Assembly (NCBI GenBank): GCA_034401795.1
Contig: CM067372.1
Span: 40,652,429-40,716,428 of the forward strand
Origin: Chaetoderma sp. LZ-2023a
Taxonomy: Eukaryota > Mollusca > Caudofoveata > Chaetodermatida > Chaetodermatidae
DNA: 64,000 nt
Direction of reading: 5' to 3'
A program made the translations under genes and the position numbers. Below the pieces are notes generated by a model. It saw only the letters and a program-made list of their open reading frames with translations. It had not been told where the DNA came from and searched no databases. Below are positions 11,467-22,689 of the stretch, piece after piece (positions within the stretch are counted from its first letter, which is position 1; each line of letters starts with the position of its first letter).

Positions 11467-11579
11467 ATGGTATTTTATTTATCTTTCCTGCATCGCACAC
11501 AGATGTGTTTTCCCTGTCCAAATCAGGATATTCTATCCCATGCATCGAAAGAAACAATAAAAGTGTCCTCAGTTTAAAA
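11467..11579 (-). CDS. Amine oxidase-like gene, tentative exon 3
   Basis: The stretch is 113 bp: acceptor TTCTCAGCAG, one base completing AG+T (Ser), 37 codons and a final T. The final T would join CG of exon 4 to give TCG. Both phases are therefore exactly what exons 2 and 4 require. The peptide includes RTLLLFLSMHGIEYP, which resembles the 'LxxxLGLETYPQ' helix after 'GGQWVG' in monoamine oxidases, but the usual Gln following the first Ser is missing. The donor T/GTACAG is weak and is made in part by the MITE at 11267-11463. A chance ORF cannot be excluded. Confidence 0.4.
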
Positions 11580-12040
11580 CTGCTGAGAAGCCGGACAGAT
11601 TCCGGCATATTTGTACATAGCCTCAGAAAGCTGCCTTCTGCTGATTATCTTATTAACCAGAAAGTATGACAGATGCAGTTTGCAGGCTACATTAATACAA
11701 TGGCAAGCCGCAGCAACTCAAAAACATTAAATACCGTTATCCTGAGAGAGTGACGCCTGTTAATCTATCCAGAATCAATATTTAATCTTTGCGTTGTTGC
11801 TGGTCTCTTCACCCTAACCGTACTTGGACTTGGACGGCTGCTGGATTTCGTAGGATAAAGAATCTCCACTTTTATCATGATGTTGCCAAAACCTGTAATA
11901 TTTTTCTAGACATTTTTCAAAGACAAGTATGGATTATGTCGTCTAGTCCGTCCATATGTCTGTCTGTCTGTCTGTACTGAAAGTGATTGTAACGTGGATG
12001 GAATTCCACCAAATTTTGCATGCAAGTTACCTATATGATT

Positions 12041-12060
12041 GGGGGGGGGGGGGGGGGGCG
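12041..12060. repeat. Poly-G run
   Basis: A run of G with one C, following 'cctatatgatt', which belongs to the family of the 6-7 kb tandem units. Confidence 0.9.
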
Positions 12061-12239
12061 GGGTAAGTCAGAGTGAAAGTAGTGAACGCGGTGCTTTGTG
12101 AAGGTAAACATAATAAAGTTTCCAATGCACATCACCTGTTCAACATGAGCACACCATTTCTCTAGCTATGCCACTATATAGTGACTGAATAACAGCCAAT
12201 GACAGTTGAACAGCAAACATCATTACTTCTAATACCAAC

Positions 12240-12330
12240 CTGCCCACCCATTCTCCGCCTACATCCCAATAGTCCACCGTGCCATCCGCAGATTTCAGCT
12301 GCGTTGTCAGCGTGCGGCCGCCTACTCGAT
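12240..12330 (-). CDS. Amine oxidase-like gene, exon 2
   Basis: The 91-bp exon has acceptor GCATTTCAG and donor GGCAG/GTTGGT. Its first two bases join the last G of exon 1 to give GAT, so the splice reads LDAK-D-RVGGRT. The peptide DRVGGRTLTTQLKSADGTVD continues as YWDVGGEWVG. DRVGGR(T/S) is the conserved flavin-diphosphate-contacting signature of monoamine oxidases and related FAD oxidoreductases, and GG(Q/E)W(V/I)G follows it in that family. Glu replaces the usual Gln. It ends in phase 2. This is the clearest family evidence in the window. Confidence 0.92.
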
Positions 12331-12379
12331 CTGAAATGCAAATTTAAATAGCTTAATGGAGGATTCCAGTGTCTTAGTC

Positions 12380-12900
12380 AATCATGTAATATCATAATCA
12401 ACTACGTGACGTGTAGGATGAAGTCTTAATCAATTATGTCATGAATGACGTAGCTCAGTTCGTCACGAATGCATAATTGATGACTAAAGCGTTGTTGTAC
12501 GAATTGTATGTCTTTACTATTTAATAAACAGGCTGTTGAATATTTAGAAACTAATTTGACTGAGCAGCTTGAGCTGTATAGTTTTCTGGAAATTAATAGT
12601 CATGGAGTCCAGGGATCGATGGAAGTGTGTGTGGAGCTTAGCTATATTAACTATTAAGATGGGCGGAGCATAGCCAAAACTTGATTCCTCCATTCCCAGG
12701 TATGTCTATTGTTAAAACATTGAACACTGAATTCCTATAGAATCTTAGTCACCACACAGGTAAGCCGCTGAACAGTTAGAAACTAATTTGATAGGAATCT
12801 GTTGTGCGCCAGGCAGCAACAGTTCGCGCTCCCTGTTAAATTAGTTCAAAATATTCAACAGAATATTTATTAAATTGTGAATTTTCAAATTCGGCCAGTC
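12380..12900 (+). mobile_element. Dispersed hairpin-bearing element, long copy
   Basis: It contains 'gacgtgtaggatgaagtc', 'gttgttgtacgaattgtatg', 'gttgaatatttagaaac', 'taatttgactgagcag', 'gatgggcggagcatagcc', then a second, inverted half with 'ttaaattagttcaaaatatt'. It sits immediately upstream of exon 2 in gene sense, inside intron 1. Confidence 0.6.
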
Positions 12901-12904
12901 GAGC

Positions 12905-14754
12905 ACAAATTAGGGTCAATATCTTTAAAAAGTAAGTTTACTCACAGGGTCAGATTTACATGTAGCTAAATAAGGTATAGAGTATGAGAGGCCTCTAAAT
13001 TGCTTAGCGAAAATAAATTTAAAGGTGAAAATTTAAGTATGCAGTTACAAAATACAATAATTATTTAGGGGCCTACTACTAGACCTACTGTTCTATTCCG
13101 GGAATCAGGGCCGAACTCATTACAGTTCATGCAAACAGTCCACATATGCAGGGCTCCTATTTTCTTACAGAATAGAGAACTCAACCCAGAATATCGTCAA
13201 AAATATGTTAATTAACATGTTAGAGAATCACTTATGTGGTCACTTAATGCAGGTGGAGGTGGTCTCTTAATAGAAATAACTACATTGTTTGATTGGATTT
13301 GGGATTTAAGAATGAGGTCTAGAGAAGTGGTCTCATTTTAGTATAAAACTTAGTAGATTTTAACTTTGTTCTTTGTGAATAAATCTGTGATTAGGCGGGT
13401 AGGCTAAAAAATAGTGTAACCGAGTAAGTGGATGCAAATTTAAATTACCATGCAACTATGCCTATATTAATATTTTGTAAATTATTTGAAAAATTTTAAT
13501 CATCAGTTATTGCCTCTTTCATGGTTACAATGGAGCTATACCAATTTGGTCCCAGTGTTGTCTCTCACTCAGAATACTGAAAATTGCTTCCCAAAGAATC
13601 TATAATTTTCAAATGTTGTAGGGGGACGTCCCAGACACACCCACCTCCACCCCACACACGCACGCACGCACGCACGCACGCATTTCCCAATTAACCTGCC
13701 AGCCAACAATTACTTTTGAACAGAAGGTGCAAATTATTTTCAACGCTTTAATATATCTGTATGCATAGACTCTATCTATATCTTAAGAGATTGGAAATAA
13801 TTTGTGAAATTCTAATCTGAGCTTGTTGTCTGCTAGTTTAAAATAAATACAATTTCATCATCTTGCATGGTTAGAATTATTGTAAGTTATAATGGCATTG
13901 ATATAATACCAATATACCCTAGTGCTGCAAGCTTTCTATCTTTCAGAAATTCAGGAAATGTCTTCGCAGATAATAAAATCCATTGTCATAGCTTAGGGCC
14001 TCAGTAGATCTAAATCAGGCCCTGTTTATTCGTTATGTTGATGAGGTGTGAATATTATAAAAGAGTGAAACTGATAACGGCGTAGATGCAATGCAAATAT
14101 CAGCGAAAACGTCAAATTATTCTCGGTCGGTATGTACCTCAATCCTACCCCGGGAGCTAATTGCGTGTTATTTGGACTGATCTGCTGCCATATATCAACA
14201 TAATTCTTGAAGCGTGTAATAATTCTAGACATGCTTGTGGATCTGGATTCTGGATGTTAAATTTCACAGTAACAGTGAAATGTATGCAAGGTTTAATATT
14301 ATTCAGACATCAGACTATTGTGTAGAATCATCAATACATTTTATTGATTTGTTAGATAAATCACCCACACTGAATATAGATTTTCTCTCAACCTGATTAA
14401 GCTATAATCAGATTAGCCCGTTAAAGTCTGCATATATGCCACATTTACATACACAAGGGGTGAACCATGAATTGATACTGTATCGTATCTCCTATAGCGC
14501 CCCCAGGTTTGGCATCACCCAGTTTAGCCTCCCCTCACCCACCCCCACACCCCACCCGCGCGCACGCATGCACACACACAAAATGTGTATACACCACTGC
14601 TGCACTTCAGATACGAAGAATTATTTGTAACACGTACGAATGCACTATAGTAGCGACATAGGCGGCTTTGTCAAAAACGTCAAATATTTGACCGACCAAC
14701 CGACGGACAGGCAGAGAGACAGACATACTAATTACACTAGTTGCGTGTCGCAAA
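12905..14754. other. Intron 1 DNA without recognised feature
   Basis: AT-rich sequence within intron 1. A short (ACGC)n run lies at about 13653-13682. The 68-residue minus-strand frame at 14026-14232 has no recognised motif. No exon is supported. Confidence 0.5.
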
Positions 14755-14894
14755 TAAAAATATTCTGTTAAATATTTTGAAACGTGATTATAGCGGACTC
14801 CATCTTAGTAAATCAAAGTAAAACCTTCAGTCAGATTAGTTATTCAACTGATTACCTGTAGCATACAGATCAATTGAAGTTGTCATGTTGGGCC

Positions 14895-15131
14895 TTAACC
14901 ATTTAACCCTCGAATTCGTTTTTATAATTTTTAATTTTCTCATAGAAAATGTCCATTTGCAGATCAAGAGGCTATTTTTGAAAATTTACCACTGGAATGA
15001 CTGGCTTGGTTATCGAGCCAGTCAGTCCAGCGGTAAATTTTCAACAATAGTCTTCCATTGGTCTGCAAATGGACATTTCTCAAGACCACTGCAGAAGCCG
15101 TGTTTGGCTGATATGAGTGTTAAAGGGTTAA
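14895..15131. mobile_element. TTAA-ended palindromic MITE, best copy
   Basis: The ends are TTAACCATTTAACC and, inverted, TTAACCCTTTAACAC. The interior is nearly self-complementary: 'gaaaatgtccatttgcaga' pairs with 'tctgcaaatggacatttct', and 'accactggaatgactggct' pairs with 'agccagtcagtccagcggt', folding around position 15013. Total length is 237 bp. No coding capacity. It fits a piggyBac-like fold-back MITE. Confidence 0.7.
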
Positions 15132-15303
15132 GTGATGAACGAACATATTTTATTTAGAAAATTCCCGAAATTATTAACGTTTCACACGACTATGTACAAA
15201 AAACATAAATGTATAATATTATAGGGTCTATATTAAACCATTTCGCAACCTTTGCTTAATTGCATGGCAATAGAACCCGTGCGAAAGAAACAGCTTTAGC
15301 AAA

Positions 15304-15390
15304 TATAGCTGGGATAAGCTTGTTCCCCTTGGTCACAAACGTTTGCGACCATATATATAAGCTTATATACAAGCTTATCCCAGCTATATA
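15304..15390. repeat. Inverted repeat with 20-bp arms
   Basis: The arms 'atagctgggataagcttgt' and 'acaagcttatcccagctat' enclose about 45 bp that contains a further TATATA-rich palindrome. It could be a small fold-back element. Confidence 0.65.
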
Positions 15391-15800
15391 TATAACTGGT
15401 CGCATCTCGGTTTTCTAGTTTCTGTGCTATAGGTTCTTGATATGGAGGAACTGGAATCAGGCTACATTCTAATTCAGTCCGAGTTTGTTTGATATCTCCT
15501 GAATTGGAAGATACTTCTCCTGACCTGTAGGCAACCATCAATGCGTTACGTTTCTAGACAATGCGCAGTACATTGGCATGCATATAGGTATATACGTATT
15601 ATCGATAACTACTTCGTCTACTCCGGGACAAATTACATGAAGAAATGGCATGTTGATCATCATCCTCATCAATTGGATGTTCTTGGATATGGTATGGCAA
15701 ACATTTCTCGCGATAAGACCAGGGCCAACATAGACACGGTCGCGCGCCGGGTGGTCGCCATGATAACCTGTCTCAATAGCCGATCATCGCTAGGTGGTTC

Positions 15801-16010
15801 TTAACCCTTTAACTCTCGAATTTATTCAAGCAAATTTCAGTTTTCTCATAGAAAATGTTAATTTGCAGACCAAAAGAAAACCATGTTTCAAAATTTAGCA
15901 CTGGAATTCCAGTGGTAAATTTTCAAAAATAGTCTTCTTTTGGTCTGCATATGGGCATTTCTCAAGACAACTGCAGAAGCCGTTTTTGGCTGATACGAGT
16001 GTTAGAGGAT
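15801..16010. mobile_element. TTAA-ended palindromic MITE, copy
   Basis: It begins TTAACCCTTTAACTCTCG and contains the same facing arms as the 14.9-kb copy ('tttgcagaccaaaaga' and 'tcttttggtctgcatatgg'). Its right end ('gtgttagagg') is degenerate. Confidence 0.65.
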
Positions 16011-16640
16011 GAACATATTATTGCGTGTATTCGAGTAATTATCTAGTACATCACGAAAGAGGGTGTTGCGTTTTATTTTCGTATTTACATCTTTCCGATT
16101 TCGTGTTTTGGGGTGGGAGAAGTGTGCGTTTTCAAATAACTGATGGTTGTTTGTTTCGTTGGTACTTTAGAATCATGTTATTGTTATTGTCAGTGGTGTA
16201 CGTACGTCAGAGTGAGGTGTTCGTCTTCAAGACTAAATATAATCAAACCATGGGACGTTAGAACGTGTGAGAGTGGTGCAGCGGGAGATGGGAGGAATTT
16301 CTAAAGCACTAATGGCACTTTGTAAATCTGACAGTTCTTGTCAAATCAATTAACAACCTCATTTTTAACTGGTCAGTATGAAGTTGCTTTCCTCTCGGAC
16401 ATCATTAGGATCGCCCTTGTTCCGATACTTACACTTACACTCACTATCAAGTTACACTATGTGTTTATCTTCGGATTGTTCACGGTACGGAATCTTCACG
16501 GCAACATCATCTGATAGCTACCCAACAGCAGAGTTTCAGTTCAGTTTTCTTTATTTCACTCAGGCCGTTATTAAACGGAATATGAGGGTACATAAATCGA
16601 TAAACATGTGACGGTAGAGATCTGTATACATGAGAGTACT

Positions 16641-16646
16641 GCAATA

Positions 16647-16703
<57 letters not shown>

Positions 16704-16714
16704 TTTGTAGTTAC

Positions 16715-16751
<37 letters not shown>

Positions 16752-16923
16752 TTGATTCCGCCGCTTAAGGAGTAGCAGTAGCAGTAGCAGTAGCAATAGC
16801 AGCAGCAGCAGCAGTAGCTGTAGCAGTAGCAGTTGTTGTTGGTGTTGGTGTTGGTGTTGTTGTTTTTGTTTTTGTCGTTGATAACAAATTTATTGTTGTT
16901 GTTGTTGTTGTTGTTGATGATCA

Positions 16924-16954
<31 letters not shown>

Positions 16955-16960
16955 CTGTTA
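16641..16960. repeat. Compound trinucleotide microsatellite
   Basis: A succession of (ATT)n, (GAT)n, (AGC)n and (GTT)n. It forms the 3' tail of the minus-strand LINE fragment that follows and gives spurious poly-Asn, poly-His and poly-Gln frames. Confidence 0.9.
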
Positions 16961-17627
16961 CTTTTTGTTTTGAAAATCGTAAGTATTTACACATCCGTCT
17001 TAGTATCGGTCTATTACATATTGCGAATAGACCTTTGGTTTTTTCAAATGTATTCTCCCTTATATAATAATGAGGTAAATATCGGTGTCTTTCTCTCACA
17101 TATTTCTGACAGTGGAAGAGAAAATGGATTTCATCTTCTATAACATTGCATATACTACAAAGGCGCTCATTGCGTTCTATTCCGATCCATCTCTTTGTCT
17201 CAATAGCGAGTTGGTGATTTAGCGTACGAAAGTGGCAGAATGTTATGGCGTCCCGGTATGGGAGTAATTTTAGGTATTTCTCGGGCTCAAAATTCGATTT
17301 AATTTGTTTATAAAACGTCAGTCGCGATGATTCGGCTAATGTTCTAGACCATGTTTCTACATATTGTTGTTCTAAAATATGTTTGGTTTGTTTTATTAAT
17401 TGTTTAGTATTTATTTGCTCTGTCTCAAATAAACTTAGTTGACCTGTGCTCTCCAGAATAGAGTTGATAGTTTCAACCCATTTAAACCGTTTATTTTGTT
17501 TTGTCATGTAATCAGTTGCTAAAAAGTATAAGATGGATGATAGTTTGCCGTAACCCATATTTACAAGTCCCGCCCAGAAATTATAGAAGAGAGATCGTAT
17601 ATATGTCACGCAAAGATCTGACATCAT
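16961..17627 (-). pseudogene. Non-LTR retrotransposon ORF2 C-terminus (5'-truncated LINE)
   Basis: An open minus-strand frame of about 220 residues before a poly-Gln run from the CAA tail. Near its C-terminal end it has CSICNVIEDEIHFLFHC, a C-x2-C-x8-H-x4-C zinc knuckle of the kind found after the reverse transcriptase domain of many LINE ORF2 proteins, preceded by a basic 'RTLNHQLAIETKRW' segment. The reverse transcriptase catalytic core is absent, so the copy is 5'-truncated, as LINE insertions usually are. Gene sense runs right to left and the microsatellite at 16641-16960 is its 3' end. The clade cannot be fixed from this part alone. Confidence 0.7.
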
Positions 17628-17639
17628 AATGAATAACGT

Positions 17640-18300
17640 TACGTGTTAGCTGACTTCACAATCTGAGTGAAGTAGCTCCGTCGGTGTCATGTAATTCAAA
17701 GTTTGTCACGAAAAAGTACAAATTGTAGGCTATTTCTTTGGTGAATTCACAATTCAATCAACATTCTGCTGAATAGTTTGAAACTAAATTGGCTGGGAGG
17801 TAAATTGCTTGTCATAGACAGCAGCAACTCTCAGTCAAATTAGTTTCAAAATATTCCACAGCTTACCTGTATAATTACCTTGAAATTGGTGTTCTGGGAA
17901 ATCAGGATTCAAAGAATATAAATCGATTTCAAAACGTACCAGTATACAAAGTGGGCGGTCATTAGCTAGAATGGACATTTTTAGCTATGCCCCGCCCATC
18001 TCTAGTTAAGCTCCGCCCACACCTCGCTCGTGTTGGGATCGATCGATCCCTGAACTCCGACTATCAATTTCCAGTAAACTATACAGGCAAGCAACAGCGC
18101 CCAGTCAAACTAGTTTCAAAATATTCAACAGCATGTTTATTAAATAGTAGAGACATACAATTTGTACAACCTGTCGGACTATTAATAGTTAAAGACGGGC
18201 CCCATAGAATCATTTATGACGTAATGATTATGACGTCATCCTACACGCCCATTGGCTGATTATGACGTCATTACTCTGGAAAGGTCCATTGTGCGTGAAA
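17640..18300. mobile_element. Dispersed hairpin-bearing element, complete-looking copy
   Basis: Two inverted halves: left 'gaataG/tttgaaactaaattgg' to 'cagtcaaattagtttcaaaa', then 'gtgggcggtcattagc', 'tatgccccgcccatctctag', 'gatcgatcgatccctgaact', then the inverted 'agtcaaactagtttcaaaat' and 'agacatacaatttgtacaac'. 'gtaatgattatgacgtcatc' and similar TGACGTCA phrases flank it, as in the copies at 12.4 and 25.9 kb. The 'gggcggrgcwtagctaga' segment is the probable ancestor of the 35-kb minisatellite. Confidence 0.6.
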
Positions 18301-18379
18301 TGGATCCCTTAATTTAAAATTTGCTTGACTCAAATCGATGCTTCCTAAAGCCAGGAATCCGTGAAGGGGTGGATCCAGT

Positions 18380-19080
18380 CAGGTGGGGGGGGGGGTTCGA
18401 AAATTTTTTGAAATCTAGATAATCTAGATTCTCTCAGAATGCATCTCCCGCATTTCTGGACGTAAATGTGATTAATAAGTTGGAGGTAACAATGCCCATT
18501 ATTCCTATGCTATTGACGTCACTATTGGATCATCGACGGAGCCTAGTGTCGGCATTGCATGAACATGATATGCTCTTACTTAGATAGCTGGTAAGATTAG
18601 AAACTTAAAATGATCAATAAAAAAACTTTGCTCATCGTGAGCAGGGGTGGGTTCGGACCCGGTGGACCCACCCCCCCCCCGCCCCCCCCCCGCCCCCTGG
18701 ATCCACTTTATGACCATTTTTACTCAATTACTGAACATTTGTTTCCTGCACACGTAGTATAGGCTCTATATGCAATCCCTCTCGCGCAGTCTCTAACTCT
18801 CTCTACAACCGGACATTTCATCACTTGGATCTCGTACTTTATTTTGACGTGTAAGAGAGACTTGTCCACTGGCTCCAAGGTTTCATTTCTTCGCGCTTTA
18901 GCGTGCTTTAGCTGATAGCTTCTAAAATGGAATCTACTCTTCCTTAATTGTTTTGATGACAGCTGTGTTTCTACAAGAATAAATTACTGTTATTTTTGTG
19001 CTTTTGAGATAGCCATCAAAGCACAGAATGCTAAGGTGTAAATAGACCAACACACAACAGCAGATACACGTGCCAACACA
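18380..19080. other. Intron 1 DNA with C- and G-runs
   Basis: A G-run near 18385-18395 and C-rich runs at 18667-18700 flank the repeated wording 'ggatccactt'. No coding sequence or RNA gene is recognised. Confidence 0.5.
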
Positions 19081-19175
19081 TTAAAGCCAGTGAGATACCA
19101 GACCATCGTAGAGTTTTTGTATATCCAATTTAATTGCTACTCCTGCTATGGTCACCCACCTGACATGGTTGTTGT

Positions 19176-19292
19176 TGTTTGGTGGTGGTGGTGGTGGTGG
19201 TGGTGGTGGTGGTATGGTATGGTATGGTGGTGGTGGTGGTGGTGGTGGTGTCGTGGTCATAGTGGTGGTGGTGGTGGTGGTGGTGGTATGGT
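19176..19292. repeat. (GGT)n microsatellite
   Basis: A GGT array with GGTAT interruptions. The poly-Gly, poly-Trp and poly-Pro frames are artefacts. Confidence 0.95.
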
Positions 19293-19669
19293 GGTGGTCA
19301 AGCATTTCGTTATCTCTGTATCGATGTTGGTTTAGTAACTAAGTCAAGAATATCATCCACACTGTATTTTGGTGTAGCCAGAATGTGAATTTTCTCCTGC
19401 TAACTATTACCAAACCCGGAACTGGATTTCGTCCAATACAAAACAAGCGCTTATGTTACTGATGCGCTGGGAAACGCGTTAAACATTAAACCGTTACAGA
19501 CCGGAACGACGTGCTTTATGATGTAGGGGATATTATCAAGAATATCTGGAAACTAATTTGGTTGGAAGGTGGAAGCAACCGGTTCCAGTCAAATTAGTTT
19601 CAAAATATTTAACAACTGCCTTTTATTGCCGTCTTGAAATTGAGACAGTGAGACGTCAGGGCTTCACCC

Positions 19670-19897
19670 TTGCATGCCGAATCCAGCCAAAGCCCACCTC
19701 AGTGGTCTTGAGGAGTTCCCATTTGCAGGACAAGAAAAGAATATTTTTGAAATTTAACCACTGGAATGACTAGCTCGTTAACCACGCCAGTCATTCTAGT
19801 GACAAATTAAAAATTAGTCTTCTTTTATCCTGCAAGTGGGCACTCAATAAGCAAATATTTAGATTTTCGTGACCAGATTTAGCCATTAAAGGGTTAA
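19670..19897. mobile_element. TTAA-ended palindromic MITE, copy
   Basis: The right end is 'attaaagggTTAA'. The arms 'tttgcaggacaagaaaagaa' and 'ttcttttatcctgcaag' and the loop region 'ctggaatgactagctcgtta' match the 14.9-kb copy. The left end is degraded, so its start is approximate. A fragment of the hairpin family lies just left of it, at about 19545-19615. Confidence 0.55.
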
Positions 19898-20904
19898 AGC
19901 GTTAGATGAATCCGCATACGGTTACCTAGTTTGTACTCAATAATTAGAGGGTGCTGTCTACACATTCAGATAGCACGTACGGTGAAATGTAACCGAATGT
20001 TCACACAATGAGAACACATGGCAGTACTACGTACGTACCTACTGCACTATATGTTTTACATCACCTTGGCTCGTCTCACTCAATATAACAGCTGGATGCA
20101 AACAGCATTAGTCCATTTCTTCAGTACTACACCAAACAATGCACACACAATGTTCAGCAAGGTGAACGATATATGTAGACGTGCCTACGACGTGCTGTCA
20201 GAGTTCATTGTTAGCTTCCCACATACGGCCTGTGGTATAGTTACCATTATTTGTTACTTATTTTTTTGAATCCGACGAAATTCAGGGGCCGTTGAACGCA
20301 GGCTTCTTAAGAACTTATTTCACCATGGTATAAGAACATGCAAAAAAGTGTACGGATACTGATACCATTCGTATAAATCTATATGCTCGCGTAGATATGA
20401 ACATTGTTGACGCTCTCATATGGAACGCGAAAGTATGAACTCGTATTTTTGGAGAACGTATTAGTGATAATCGAAGTAAGAAAACGTGTAGCCTACGAAG
20501 CTTATGCAAAATGTTGCATGATTATGGATAAATGTTATCGATGCAGAAGGTCAACTGAATGATTATGGATACATATTATGGATGCAGATGGTAAAATATG
20601 ATTGAACTATGTGACAAAATATTTATTATTGGATACATGATTTAGGAGGCCAAATGGTTTCAAACAAGGTTATAAAACATTATCTTATGATTTAAATCTA
20701 GCAAAATAATTCCGTAGAGAATTGTGGTTTGTATTACCATCTCACCTCACCCTGCCATCATACGCTTCACCTACTCGTTATTATTGGCGAAATTAGAATT
20801 TTCTTCAATATATCGATGAGTTCCGTTACGCCGTCTGTCTGCCTGCGTGCGTGAGTGCGTGCGCGCGTGCGTGCCTGCCCGCCTGCCTGTCTGTTTGTAG
20901 GCGT

Positions 20905-21420
20905 CCAATATCGTTTAAGGTTATCTCAGGATCGGTTACCCCGAATTGGATTAAACCTGGACACATGCTTCCTTATATCAAGTGGATGGAACACAACGAT
21001 ATTGAGGCCATGAGGCTAAATTTCAAGTTCACCGTGACCTTGGTAAAAAATCAACTTTTACGGTTAACTTTTTGGTTTAGCTCTACATATCGTCTTATAT
21101 CTCAGGATCGGTTCATCACATTGGGACTAAACTCGGTCACATGCTTCCTTATATCACGCGGATGGAGGACAAAGATATAGAGAAGTTAAAGGGAATGAAT
21201 GCAGTGACATTGAGGTCAAAGTTCAAGGTCACTGTGAAGGTTTGTATAAAACTATTTTTACGGTTAACCTTTTGGTTTAGCTCAACATATCGCCTTATAT
21301 CTCGTTGTGGCTTCACCTTATTGGGACTAAACTTGGACACATGCTTTCTTATATCAAGGGGATGAAGCACAATGATTTTGAGGTCACATGTCAAGGTCAT
21401 TGTACCATTTGACTTATATA
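20905..21420 (+). repeat. ~165 bp diverged tandem repeat, three units
   Basis: Units share 'tatcgtcttatatctcagg', 'attgggactaaactcg', 'cacatgcttccttatatc', 'ggatgg' and 'gaggtcaaagttcaaggtc'. Open frames on both strands here reflect the repeat and not genes. Confidence 0.8.
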
Positions 21421-21579
21421 ATATGCAGACTTTAACAATTACCGGTAGATTAACTGGGCATGGTTATACAGGAGAAAGTGAACAGTAGTGATGTGGGGAT
21501 ATATAGTAGCAAACACGTCGATGTAATTAAGATTGTGATTATTAACTCTTTCATTCCCGTATCACACACCTACGAGAAA

Positions 21580-21905
21580 AGCGTGTGTCCATTCTCAGAA
21601 TAGTTTTGTCGAAGGCTGGAGCTGAGTTGCAGCAGCGACAACATTATCATCCGCATCCATCAGTCAAATTAGTTTCAAAATATTCAAACCAATGTTTTTT
21701 CAATTGGTATAATCATCATATGATATCATATACCACTAAAGACATACAATACGTAGGCTACACTTCGTGAGGGACTTTTCGATTTGCGCGACGCAGTCGA
21801 TGTCATTATGAGTGTGATGTCAGATGATTGAGTATCAGATAGGCCCTCTGTTGTTGTCCAAGGCAGAAACATCCCTCAAGTAAATTAGTTTCAAGATATT
21901 CAAGA
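21580..21905. mobile_element. Dispersed hairpin-bearing element, fragments
   Basis: 'cagtcaaattagtttcaaaa' at about 21660 and 'caagtaaattagtttcaag' at about 21877 are two arms of the family. 'aagacatacaatacgtagg' and 'gatgtcattatgagtgtgat' lie between them. Confidence 0.5.
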
Positions 21906-22406
21906 GACTATTTCTTGCACCACAAATAATGTGTTGCATCGGTTCGCTATAGTCTTGAAATGGTCACCATGGCATGTCCAGCACCTAACGATATGATTAA
22001 TGTCTGTAGAATACAAGAAACATTTTGAATATCGTAGTATCTGATATTCTAGATGATCGCACATTTCAATGTATTGCCTCAAGTAACAAAATCTGAAGAG
22101 GTTAATTAAACCGTAATGTGATAGATGCTGGATGCCTATAGCAAAATTACTGTCACAGGAAACGTCTTATTTTATTACAAAGCGCATTAGGGCGATATAT
22201 AATAGAAATCTTAATCTATATTGCACATGATGAAGATGATGACAGGGCTAAAAATTAGAAAAAAATGTGTTGCCCCCACGATTTAAACTAGGTTGCCCGA
22301 CCGTACTTCCAGGTTGCCCCATTTCTGTAAATTCTTTTGAAAATATGTCTTGTTGTAGGCTTTACAGACTACAGAATTCTTGTAAATACCAACTCCAGCA
22401 TTATAG

Positions 22407-22594
22407 TAACCCTTTATCACTCGTATCAGCCAAAAAAACTGAATCTGTTGTAGTCTTGAGAAATGTCCATTTGCAAACTAATCGAGCCAGTCATTCCAGT
22501 GGTAAAATTTCAAAAACAGTCCTCTCTTGATCTGCAAATGGACATTTTCTATGAGAAAAAATTTCTCGAACAAATTTGAGTGTGAAAGGATTAA
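22407..22594. mobile_element. TTAA-type palindromic MITE, internally deleted copy
   Basis: It runs from 'aaccctttatcactcg' to 'gaaaggaTTAA'. The arms 'gaaatgtccatttgca' and 'tgcaaatggacattttc' remain, but part of the left half is missing. Confidence 0.55.
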
Positions 22595-22689
22595 GACTAA
22601 ATAGAACAAGAGGCCTGTATTGCTCACCTGGTCCATAGGCATCTCAACTAGAATGGCCATTACCAATAAGTAGAACTCTAAATGAGTTG

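Noticed and set aside
14026..14232. 68-residue minus ORF as an extra amine oxidase exon
   Set aside because: Exons 1 and 2 already join in phase at LDAK-DRVGGRT, leaving no room for an exon between them.
17987..18259. 90-residue plus ORF
   Set aside because: It lies inside the dispersed hairpin-bearing element and has no protein-like features.
19090..19342. Poly-Trp, poly-Gly and poly-Pro ORFs
   Set aside because: GGT microsatellite artefact.
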